Source of the DNA: Lichenihabitans sp033947565
GTDB lineage: Bacteria > Pseudomonadota > Alphaproteobacteria > Rhizobiales > Beijerinckiaceae
Direction: 5' to 3'
DNA: 64,000 nucleotides
Assembly: GCF_033947565.1 (NCBI RefSeq)
Contig: NZ_JARPVX010000005.1
Coordinates: 1-64,000 of the forward strand
The translations under genes were made by a program, and so were the position numbers. The first letter of the stretch is position 1. Each line of letters begins with the position of its first letter. The notes below the pieces were generated by a model that was given only the letters and a program-made list of their open reading frames with translations, ran no database searches and had not been told where the DNA came from. Of this stretch, positions 53,759 to 61,566 are shown piece after piece.

Positions 53759-55114
53759 ATGACTTTCATTAAGACGCATCGGCGCAGCCGGGCCGCAGCG
53801 GCCGGTGTCGGTCTCCGCCGGTGCTGCATGGCCGCCATTTTTGCGGTGCTGCCGACCTCGACAGGTTTCGCGCAGCAGCCGGCGGCGCTGCCGAAGTACC
53901 TGCTCGGGCCCGAGGATAAGGTCCGCATCAAGGTCTTCGAATGGCGTGCCTCGCAGGACGAGGTTTTCGAATGGAAGGCTCTGAACGACGAATTCACGGT
54001 CAACGCGGCGGGGATCTTGTCGGTCCCCCTGGCCGGCGATGTGCCGGTCAATGGTTCGTCGGTCGACGAGGTGGCCCGCCTTATCGCCGACCGCTTGCGC
54101 GGTCGTATGAATCTCGCCGCGCCGCCCGACACGTCGATCGACGTCGTCCAGTACCGCCCGTTCTTCGTCAACGGTGACGTGTCGCGCCCGGGCCCCTATC
54201 CCTACCGCCCAGGCCTGACCGTCCTCGAGGCCCTTTCGATCGCGGGCGGGCTGTTGAGGCCGGCCGATGCCAGCCTGTCCCAGATGACGCGTGAGATCAT
54301 CTCGGCGGAAGGGGATCTCATGCAGGTCGCCCAGGACCGGGATGCGCTGCTGGTCCGGCGCGCCCGGCTGCAGGCAGAGATCGCCGGCGACGCGATGTTT
54401 CAACTGCCGCCCGAGCGGAGCCACGACGGGGCGCCGCCCCTTGCATCGGCCGTGTCCCAGGTCGAAGCGCAGATCTTCAAGGCGCGGCAGCACTCGTTCG
54501 TGACGCAATCGCAAACCTTGCAGATGCTTCGCAACTTCCTGGTCAAGGAAGGCGAAAGCCTCGATGCGCAACTCACCACGGTGGATACGCAACTGCAGCT
54601 GATCAACAAGGAACTCGCGGGCGTGTCGTCCCTCGTCGAGAAGGGCATGGTGGTCGCACCACGGCAACTGGCGCTCGAACGGTCCGTGGCTCAGATCCAG
54701 GGTGACCGTTTGAGCATGCAAACCAGCAAGCTGCGGGTTCAGGAAGAGATGAGTAAGGCTGACCTTGCCTCTGTTGAGCTCGCCAACAACCGGACCACGG
54801 AAGCGTCGATCGAATTGCGCGACACGCAGCTGAAGATCGATGGATTGACGGCCAAGGCAATCACCACCCGGAGGCTTTTGGCCGAGTCCGCCTCAGCGCC
54901 GGGCCTGACCGAGGCACGCTCGCGCAAAAGCCGGCTGGCCGTCCACTACGAGATCGTGCGCCCCACCCCCTCGGGATCGGAGTCCTCCGAGGTCGGAGAG
55001 GATGGCAAGCTCCAACCCGGGGATACGGTGAAGGTCATCCTGTCGCTCCCCGACGAGGGCCCGCCTGGATTCGGGCGATCCGCCAGTGACGGCGGGGCGT
55101 CTCATGTGGAATAA
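53759..55114 (+). CDS. Polysaccharide export protein, Wza/ExoF-like
   Basis: 451 residues with a signal peptide (about 1-40, ending TGFAQQ). Residues about 45-140 form the polysaccharide-export (Poly_export) domain (YLLGPEDKVRIKVFEW, FTVNAAGILSVPLAGDVPVNG) and a SLBB-like segment follows (FFVNGDVSRPGPYPYRPGLTVLEAL). A long periplasmic coiled coil (about 190-390) is typical of ExoF-type proteins. The C-terminus ends in LQPGDTVKVILS, a further SLBB-like fragment. It should form or gate the periplasmic/outer-membrane exit of the exopolysaccharide. The distal part is low-complexity. Confidence 0.88.
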   Translation: MTFIKTHRRSRAAAAGVGLRRCCMAAIFAVLPTSTGFAQQPAALPKYLLGPEDKVRIKVFEWRASQDEVFEWKALNDEFTVNAAGILSVPLAGDVPVNGSSVDEVARLIADRLRGRMNLAAPPDTSIDVVQYRPFFVNGDVSRPGPYPYRPGLTVLEALSIAGGLLRPADASLSQMTREIISAEGDLMQVAQDRDALLVRRARLQAEIAGDAMFQLPPERSHDGAPPLASAVSQVEAQIFKARQHSFVTQSQTLQMLRNFLVKEGESLDAQLTTVDTQLQLINKELAGVSSLVEKGMVVAPRQLALERSVAQIQGDRLSMQTSKLRVQEEMSKADLASVELANNRTTEASIELRDTQLKIDGLTAKAITTRRLLAESASAPGLTEARSRKSRLAVHYEIVRPTPSGSESSEVGEDGKLQPGDTVKVILSLPDEGPPGFGRSASDGGASHVE

Positions 55115-55708
55115 AGCGACGCGGCATCATCGGCACGTCGAGATCACCTTGGGGCTCTTGCACAATAGTCGAGTAGAAGGCCCGGTCAGGATGCCGGCGC
55201 AGGACAATGAAGGCCGCGCTCTGATTTCGAAGCAAAAAAACAATGACTTCGCACAGGGTCGACTGCGCGTGCTGCGACTGCTTCGATCCCTTGGCTGGAT
55301 CGGCTTAATCACACTCTCGTCCCAGCGATCCCTATAAGGCTAGAGGCTGGCGAAAGAGGATGGCCGCTGCTCAGTCGCGACAGCGCGATGTAGATCGGTT
55401 CAGCGTCTGACCTCTTTGTCGACTTCGATCGGCGGCTAGCGCCGTCCATCCAGCAGATTTCCATTCCGCAGCGACACTACGATCATGCCGCAGAATTCAA
55501 TCGAAGGAAGCGCATATACGACAAAAGGCGTAGTTCCAATGACGATTTCAATTTTATTTCTGATTCTCTAAAACAAATCAATTGACTAGAGCTGCGACTT
55601 TATTCAGCAGCGACGAGTTGTCACGACCCAACAACAATGCTAAATTTCCGCTGTTTTTAGGGACTGCCAATATTTAAGAGATAGTAAACCGATTGCACGG
55701 AGTAAATT
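55115..55708. other. AT-richer intergenic region upstream of LuxR-type regulator
   Basis: About 590 bases. Base composition shifts visibly from about 55480 onwards (runs such as CTAAAACAAATCAATTGAC), unlike the GC-rich genes around it. A TTGACT at about 55581 could be a -35 element, but no good -10 sits at the right distance. GGAG at 55699-55702 is the ribosome site of the regulator. A plus-strand frame at 55086-55337 is not convincing. Confidence 0.4.
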
Positions 55709-56467
55709 ATGAGTGCGTTTGCGATTGCTCCAGATCTAACATTTGGTGGTAATATTAGAGCCGGCGAGGGAACGCAAGTGTTGCTCGATATCGCTGAACG
55801 GCGCAGTCTTGGCGTTGCACTGATCGGTCCGTCATCGCTGTTTGGCGAAGTTCTCACTGCAGCCCTGGCCGCCGCGGAGCCCTGTGCCCGCTTTTCGTTT
55901 CATACGTCGATTGACGCGTGGCTCACGTGCCCTGCCTGGAGGCATGATCGTGTTTTACTTCTGTTCCTCGCCGATGACGAGTTGACGTCACCCGACAAGG
56001 GCAATCTGGCGCGGATCAGCAGAATAAAAAGCCTCGACCCCGCACCACGCTTCATCATTTGCGCAAGCCATGAGCATCATAGTCAAGTTCTTAGGGCTTT
56101 GGAGATCGGTGCTGAAGGATACGTCGTTCCAACATTGAGTCTTAAGGTGCTGGTACAGGTTATACACCTTGTCAACTCCGGCGGGATCTTCGTTCCAGCT
56201 TCAAGTCTGCAGCATCTCTCGGCGTCTGCTCAAACGCCGGTGGTTGCCACCCATGCTAGCGTCAACGGGCTTTCGCCGCGCCAAGTTCTTGTCGCGAAGG
56301 CCCTGCGGAAAGGCACGCCCAACAAGGTCATCGCCTATGAACTGAATATGTGCGAGAGCACGGTGAAGGTTCATGTTCGTCACATCATGAAAAAGCTTCA
56401 CGCCAAGAACAGGACACAAATCGCCTTTCTGACCAATGCTATGTTCGCAGAAGGTGAATCGATGTGA
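55709..56467 (+). CDS. LuxR/NarL-type regulator with atypical receiver
   Basis: 252 residues. The C-terminal LuxR helix-turn-helix (about 185-245) is intact: GLSPRQVLVAKALRKGTPNKVIAYEL followed by CESTVKVHVRHIMKKLHAKNRTQ. The N-terminal part folds like a receiver (GVALIGPSSLFGEVL, VLLLFLADDEL, ALEIGAEGYVV) but lacks the acidic pair and the phospho-Asp, so it is unlikely to be controlled by ordinary phosphorylation. Codon use is clearly less GC-rich than in neighbouring genes. It lies between the exopolysaccharide export gene and the light/c-di-GMP module and probably regulates one or both. Confidence 0.87.
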   Translation: MSAFAIAPDLTFGGNIRAGEGTQVLLDIAERRSLGVALIGPSSLFGEVLTAALAAAEPCARFSFHTSIDAWLTCPAWRHDRVLLLFLADDELTSPDKGNLARISRIKSLDPAPRFIICASHEHHSQVLRALEIGAEGYVVPTLSLKVLVQVIHLVNSGGIFVPASSLQHLSASAQTPVVATHASVNGLSPRQVLVAKALRKGTPNKVIAYELNMCESTVKVHVRHIMKKLHAKNRTQIAFLTNAMFAEGESM

Positions 56468-56734
56468 TCGGGAATGGGTGATACTGTGTATGACGGCGCT
56501 GGACAACTTCCTTCAACGAGATTGTAGTCTGGAGATTTCGCCAATTTGAGACCGTAATAAAGTTGTTAAATAGCAGCAGATTTAGCACCTTATTGAATCT
56601 TTCCAATTCATCACGGTACAACCTCCTTGCTTTGCTTTAAACCTGAGCGGCTAGAGTAACGTTAGTGCTAAGACAGGCTATTCATCGGCTCGCGCTTTCA
56701 ATGAACACTGCCTGCCATAGCCGTGAAGTCGTAA

Positions 56735-58087
56735 TCAGCTTCGATCCATCAACTGAACAGGCTGGAGATTAGGCTGGTTCGAAGTTGACAGCTTAGAAGA
56801 GACCCGATTGCGTCCCTCCCGTTTTGCCTTGTAAAGCTCCGCGTCTGCGTCGTTCAGGAGCGAATGCAGCGAGCGCATGGCGACGGTCAGTTGCGAGCAC
56901 CCGAAGCTTGCTGTGACGTGGATCGCGCCGGAGGCCGTCGCGATGGCGGTGTCGGCGATTGCTTGCCGCATACGCTCTGCCATGTGGCAACTGGTTTCCA
57001 AGTCAACCATCATCAAGACGCCGAATTCCTCGCCGCCAAGGCGTGCAAATATTCCTTGTTTCTGCACCGTTGCTTGACAAATCGAGGCGATCGCCTTGAG
57101 CACCTCGTCGCCGACACCGTGACCATGGGTGTCGTTGATGGTTTTGAAGCGGTCGATGTCGAGCATGATGAGCGAGAGGGCGGTGTCGCGGCGTGTGGCC
57201 TGCTTGAGATCACGCTCGGCTGCCTCGTAGAAATAAGCCCGATTATAGGCGCCGGTGAGGAAATCGTTCTGCAGCATGTGCCGGAGCCGCGCCACGTCGA
57301 AGCGGCGTCCGGACATGGGCCGCAACACAAGCACATAGCCGGTGGAAGCGTCGGGTGGGAGCAGGGCATCGATGTCGCCGACGTGACGGACGACGACGAG
57401 GCGTTGGCACCATCGGCCATCCTTCCCCATCGTTTGATGCCAGCTTTCATCGAGATGCCAGCCGTCCCGTCGCGCCTGGTCGAGAATGCCGGCGATGCCG
57501 CCGCCCGACTCGCCCGCGCCTTCGGTCGGGAACGAATCCGGGAAGTTGCCGATCACGCCTTCACGGGGCAACCCCGTCTTCTCGAGATAGGCGTCGCTCA
57601 CACCATCGACCCGGCCGGACGCGTCAAGCGAAAGCACGTCGAAGTCGTCGGCGCATTCGACGAGCGACGAGAACCAGACCTCCGCCTGCTTGAGCTGCAG
57701 CTCTTGCGCCACCTGCCGGGATACGTCGGTGAGGGTGGCGAGGTAGCGTGCATCGCTGAGTTTCAGCATCGTGCATTCGAACACGGTGGCGTCGCTCTGG
57801 CCCGGGCCGTGACCGCCATGGACGAAAATGCGCTTCTGCTCGCAGACCGTGCCGCGTCTGGGTGCGAAGGTTTGTGCCAGATTGCGGAGTTCCGGTCCGC
57901 AATGCTCGAACAGCGTGAAGACGTTCATGCACAGGGTGGCAGGCGCAACCGTCTGCATCATCTGCATGGCTTTGGGATTGATCAGGCCGATCTCGCCGTT
58001 CGGGTCGAAGTCGATGAGGCCGATCGGACACGAATAAAGGAACTGCATCAAGCTCGCGAGTTGCGCGTCAGCATCCTCGGTCATCAT
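56735..58087 (-). CDS. PAS-GGDEF diguanylate cyclase
   Basis: 450 residues. Two PAS-like segments (about 8-130, FLYSCPIGLIDFDPNGEIGLINP; about 140-270, VLSLDASGRVDGVSDAYLEKTG) precede a GGDEF domain (about 285-430) with DFLTGAYNRAYF, LIMLDIDRFKTINDTHGHGVGD and an active-type GGEEF (about 352). No RxxD inhibitory site lies before GGEEF, so product feedback may be absent. It should make c-di-GMP. It starts five bases after the PYP-like gene, so its PAS part may receive the light signal from that protein. It is the last gene of the operon. Confidence 0.92.
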   Translation of the reverse strand: MMTEDADAQLASLMQFLYSCPIGLIDFDPNGEIGLINPKAMQMMQTVAPATLCMNVFTLFEHCGPELRNLAQTFAPRRGTVCEQKRIFVHGGHGPGQSDATVFECTMLKLSDARYLATLTDVSRQVAQELQLKQAEVWFSSLVECADDFDVLSLDASGRVDGVSDAYLEKTGLPREGVIGNFPDSFPTEGAGESGGGIAGILDQARRDGWHLDESWHQTMGKDGRWCQRLVVVRHVGDIDALLPPDASTGYVLVLRPMSGRRFDVARLRHMLQNDFLTGAYNRAYFYEAAERDLKQATRRDTALSLIMLDIDRFKTINDTHGHGVGDEVLKAIASICQATVQKQGIFARLGGEEFGVLMMVDLETSCHMAERMRQAIADTAIATASGAIHVTASFGCSQLTVAMRSLHSLLNDADAELYKAKREGRNRVSSKLSTSNQPNLQPVQLMDRS

Positions 58088-58092
58088 CGCCC

Positions 58093-58491
58093 TCAGCGTT
58101 CGATCAGCAGATAGCGGCGAGAGATCGACGCCGACTTGAGCAGTCGGAGACGGACCGGGGTCGGCCGCATGCGAAGCGTGAGCACATAGTTGATGATGTC
58201 GTCGATCTCCGCCTCGTCCTCGAAGCGCTGTGCCACCATGAAGTTATTCATGCATTGCGCCGTTTCGGCGAAGTACTCCCAGCCGATCACGATGGATTGC
58301 GGGATGCCGGCCAACTTCGATTCAGTGCTGTTATACACTTCGACCAACCCTGCCGCATCGAGGCCCACGACGCCGAACGGCAACGCGTCCATCTCGTCAG
58401 ACCGCAGGGCGTCGAGGCGTTGGATGGAAATCGCGGCGAAGCCCGACGATGCTCCCTGTGCGGCGCCATCGAAACTCTTCTCGGACAGCAT
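58093..58491 (-). CDS. pyp: Photoactive yellow protein homologue
   Basis: 132 residues, a single PAS-fold protein. From about residue 36 it aligns with Halorhodospira PYP without gaps for over 50 positions. Equivalents of the chromophore-site residues are present: Cys80 (Cys69, the p-coumaroyl thioester site, in ETAQCMNN), Tyr53 (Tyr42), Glu57 (Glu46, in VYNSTES) and Met108 (Met100, in RMRPTPV). Thr50 and Arg52 are replaced by Ala61 and Ile63. Blue-light absorption through bound p-coumarate is expected from the family. It lies between a BLUF gene and a diguanylate cyclase gene, and a PYP-type coumarate-CoA ligase is encoded nearby. It is cytoplasmic. Confidence 0.9.
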   Translation of the reverse strand: MLSEKSFDGAAQGASSGFAAISIQRLDALRSDEMDALPFGVVGLDAAGLVEVYNSTESKLAGIPQSIVIGWEYFAETAQCMNNFMVAQRFEDEAEIDDIINYVLTLRMRPTPVRLRLLKSASISRRYLLIER

Positions 58492-58525
58492 TCGATCTCT
58501 CCCTTGGTCTCGGATCGCCGCCGGC

Positions 58526-59473
58526 TCAGTTCGGCACGACGCTTAGGCGTACACCATCCATTGCGGCGGGCGGCCTTACCTCGTCGGCGTTGGTGGCTGG
58601 GTCACGGCACAATGTAGCGGCGAGGGTCCGGGTCCGCTCGGCCCAGATGTCGCGATGGGCGCGCAGGCGGTCCCGTTCCGCCTCGCAGGCGCCCAGACGC
58701 TTCTCGACGCCTTCCGATTGCTGCTGCGCAGATCGGAGGCTGTTGCGCGTTTCGGCCAGGCTCGTCCTGAGCTGCTTGCCGCGATCGGCCCAGATATCCC
58801 GGTGCCGACCGGCGTCCTCGAGCGCGCCCTGGGCTTGCGCCAGCGCGACACGCGCGTCGTCGAGGTCCCGGCGCAAGGCGGTGGTGCGCTCCCGTTCTTC
58901 ATCCAACAGGCCCCGAAGCACCAACGCGTCTGTGTCGCGTGTCACGGGGTGCGGTGCCGCGAGGGTGGCCTTATCTGCACGATCAGGCTCAGCGTCGGCA
59001 CGCTGGCCGCCATCCTCCCGCGCTCGTGACGGTAGAGGTGCCACTGGTCCGCTATCGGCGCGCACCATGGCCAGAAGCGTGGCGCAGAACCGGTCGCCCT
59101 CGGTCGGACTAAAGCTGCGCGCCGCTTCGGGTGAAAGCGTCTTCAGCAGCGTGATCCCACGCTCCGACCGCTCGACACTGGCCATGTCCCACCCGGCGAA
59201 GATGCGGCCCGACACCGTCTCGCATTGCAGGACGCTGATCGCTTCATGCCGCGTGTCGCAAAGAATGCGCTCGAATGTTTCCTCGACCGCTGAACGCGAC
59301 CCTTCAAGAACTTGCACAAAGGCGCGGGCATTGACCACGAGCGCCCCCGTGATGCCGACACGCAGGTTGTTGCGGCGGGACGCGGCCAGAATGTCCCGCA
59401 CCTCTTCGGCGAGCGCGTCCTGCTGCGCGGCGGCGCTCCGGCTCATGTAGATCAATCGATACACGTGGCTCAT
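58526..59473 (-). CDS. BLUF-domain photoreceptor with coiled-coil tail
   Basis: 315 residues. Residues 3-100 are a BLUF domain, binding FAD: YRLIYMSRS with Tyr9, RRNNLRVGITGALV with Asn36, FVQVLEG with Gln54, and FAGWDM with Trp95, matching the photoactive Tyr/Gln/Asn set of PixD and AppA. The rest is a Pro/Ala linker and a coiled coil (about 185-300) rich in Glu/Arg, probably the output or dimer part; no enzymatic domain is fused. It begins a few bases after the GGDEF-EAL gene and is followed 34 bases later by the PYP-like gene. Blue light probably alters its interaction with the neighbouring c-di-GMP enzymes. Confidence 0.93.
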   Translation of the reverse strand: MSHVYRLIYMSRSAAAQQDALAEEVRDILAASRRNNLRVGITGALVVNARAFVQVLEGSRSAVEETFERILCDTRHEAISVLQCETVSGRIFAGWDMASVERSERGITLLKTLSPEAARSFSPTEGDRFCATLLAMVRADSGPVAPLPSRAREDGGQRADAEPDRADKATLAAPHPVTRDTDALVLRGLLDEERERTTALRRDLDDARVALAQAQGALEDAGRHRDIWADRGKQLRTSLAETRNSLRSAQQQSEGVEKRLGACEAERDRLRAHRDIWAERTRTLAATLCRDPATNADEVRPPAAMDGVRLSVVPN

Positions 59474-59476
59474 TCC

Positions 59477-61318
59477 TCATGCCTCGCCGTGTTCGGGTGC
59501 GACCGCACGCCCGTCCGCGCCTTCCGCCAACAGCACCGCCACTGCATGGGCCGGCATGGGGCGTCCGATCAGATAGCCCTGGATCATGGTGCAGCCGCCC
59601 GCCCGGATGCTTTGCATCTGTTCGGCCGTTTCGACCCCCTCCGCGACCGTGCTCATCCCGAGGCTCGAGCCGAGCTCCACGATGGCGCGAACGATCGCTT
59701 TCGACTTTTCATCGGCCGCATTGCCGGACACGAAGGAGCGATCGATCTTGATGCGGTCGAACGGAAAGGCGCGCAACACGCTCAGCGAGGCGTAGCCTGT
59801 GCCGAAATCATCGATCGCGATGCTGACGCCAAGCTTACGCAGGGCATCGAGCGTCGCGAAGCTCGACGCGCTTTCCCGCAACAACAAACCTTCGGTGATC
59901 TCGAGCTCGAGGCGACGGGGATCGAGGCAGGACGCCGCAAGCGCCGCCTGCACGGCATCGACCAGTCCCGGACTGTCGAATTGTGCGGGTGAAAGGTTGA
60001 CCGCGACCCCGACGTTTCCCGGCCAGCCGGCGGCGTTCTGGCATGCCACCCGCAACACCCATGCGCCGATCGGCACGATGAGGCCGAGCTCCTCGGCGAG
60101 CGGGATGAATTCGTTTGGGCCGACCGTGCCGCGCGTCGGGTGGCGCCAGCGGATCAGCGCCTCGCAGCCCACGAGCCTGCCGCTGTCGAGATCCATCTGG
60201 GGCTGGTATTCGAGCTCGAACTGACCAAGCACAAGCGCCCGGCGAAGGTCGATCTCGAGCGTTCGTCGCGCTTGGTCCGACTGTTCCATGCCGGGCGAGA
60301 AGACAAGCAGCTTGCGGGCTGGATGCCGTTTCGCGGCGCTGAGCGCGAGTTCGGCCCGCTTGAGCAGCAGGACCGGGTCGCACCCTGGCTCGGTCGCGAG
60401 CGCAATACCAACGCTGGCCGAGATGCTGATGAGGTGACCGTCGAGCACGATCGGCCGCCCCACGAGGTCGACAATCCGCGCCGCGAGCCGCTCGGCATCG
60501 GCCGCCTCCGCCACGTTCCGCTGCAAGATCGCGAAACCGCTGCCATCGAGGCGCGAAACGGCATCGCCGCACCGCAGGGTGGTGCGCAAGCGTGCCGCCA
60601 CGACGCGCATGATCGCGTCGCCGAGGGCACGGCCGAGGGTGTCGTTGACGGCCCGGAACCGCTCGATCGTCAGGGACAGGACAGCATGCCCGGCCGCGCC
60701 TGAGGCCTGCTCCAAGGCAAGCAGGAAGGTCGCGCGATCGGGAAGGCCGGTCGTGGGATCGCGCCTGACGGCGTCGTCGCGACGGATGCAGCTGTCCGGG
60801 CGTCCGGCGATCTGGAAGGCCCAGCCGATCCCCGGGAAGATCCGCACCCGGCAGATCACGTCATCGACAGCACCCGGGATCCCGATCGCGACGGATCCAC
60901 CATGTCGCAGCAGCGCGATGCAGCGCGCGGCGGAAAGGCTCCGGTCGCGGCGCCAGTCTGGCCCGAAGCCCGCCAACAGGTGCCACAGGCTTGAACCCAC
61001 GACGGAACGCTCCGCGGGAAGATCGAGCAACCGCCGGGCCCGCTCCGAACAAAGAACGACCATGGCGTCTTGGTCGATCAGCATCACCCCCTCATCGAGG
61101 TCGTCGCAGAATGCCGCGATGAGCCGGGATGCGCCGCTGGCACCGTGCAGCCGGTTGAAATCCGACCAGGCAGAGGCCGGTCGGATTCCAAGATCCGTGC
61201 TGCGGTGCTCGAACGTCGGCAAGGAGGTTTCCGAGATCAAGCCATTCAGCCCCGATAGGCTCACCAACGCCGCTTCCGAGGATTCGGAAAAAGGCGCTTG
61301 AGGGTTCCGTTTCGGCAC
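59477..61318 (-). CDS. PAS-GGDEF-EAL protein, probable c-di-GMP phosphodiesterase
   Basis: 613 residues from GTG 61318. A PAS-like segment (about 65-150, DLDEGVMLIDQDAMVVL) is followed by a GGDEF domain whose active site reads RLDGSGFAIL, degenerate, so no cyclase activity is expected. The EAL domain (about 365-600) is intact: GCEALIRWRHP, NLSPAQF, ELEITEG, IDDFGTGYASL and FDRIKIDRSFV. It should hydrolyse c-di-GMP, opposing the cyclase at the other end of the operon. No clear ribosome site. It is the first gene of the four-gene light/c-di-GMP operon. Confidence 0.92.
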   Translation of the reverse strand: MPKRNPQAPFSESSEAALVSLSGLNGLISETSLPTFEHRSTDLGIRPASAWSDFNRLHGASGASRLIAAFCDDLDEGVMLIDQDAMVVLCSERARRLLDLPAERSVVGSSLWHLLAGFGPDWRRDRSLSAARCIALLRHGGSVAIGIPGAVDDVICRVRIFPGIGWAFQIAGRPDSCIRRDDAVRRDPTTGLPDRATFLLALEQASGAAGHAVLSLTIERFRAVNDTLGRALGDAIMRVVAARLRTTLRCGDAVSRLDGSGFAILQRNVAEAADAERLAARIVDLVGRPIVLDGHLISISASVGIALATEPGCDPVLLLKRAELALSAAKRHPARKLLVFSPGMEQSDQARRTLEIDLRRALVLGQFELEYQPQMDLDSGRLVGCEALIRWRHPTRGTVGPNEFIPLAEELGLIVPIGAWVLRVACQNAAGWPGNVGVAVNLSPAQFDSPGLVDAVQAALAASCLDPRRLELEITEGLLLRESASSFATLDALRKLGVSIAIDDFGTGYASLSVLRAFPFDRIKIDRSFVSGNAADEKSKAIVRAIVELGSSLGMSTVAEGVETAEQMQSIRAGGCTMIQGYLIGRPMPAHAVAVLLAEGADGRAVAPEHGEA

Positions 61319-61536
61319 GGCGAAGACAGTGATTTGCCTCGGTAGCGCCTTGGCCCTGCAAGGATGCCGACCACATTGCTCAAGACGTCTTAACGCAGCT
61401 GGCCCATCGCTGCGTCATTTCTACACGAGGTTGAGGCCCCAAGACTCGAAAACAACGGTTCCAGCAAGCAACATCGCCTCGACCGGCCTGTATCGAGGCT
61501 ACCGCTTGCGTCGAGGCGCAGGATACGTCGGATCGT

Positions 61537-61563
61537 GATCGGGCCACGGCTCGTGACCCGATC
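61537..61563 (-). terminator. Hairpin just after the coumarate-CoA ligase gene
   Basis: GATCGGG (61537-61543) and CCCGATC (61557-61563) pair, with an inner CACG/CGTG extension, giving a 12-pair stem with one G-U in the minus-strand RNA and a three-base loop. It begins three bases after the stop codon. No T run follows, so it is not a standard Rho-independent terminator; it may stabilise the mRNA end or act in partial readthrough to the next gene, 218 bases downstream. Confidence 0.45.
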
Positions 61564-61566
61564 GTC

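Noticed and set aside
55086..55337. 83-codon open frame after the export gene
   Set aside because: It overlaps the end of the export gene, lacks a ribosome site and shows no recognisable feature.
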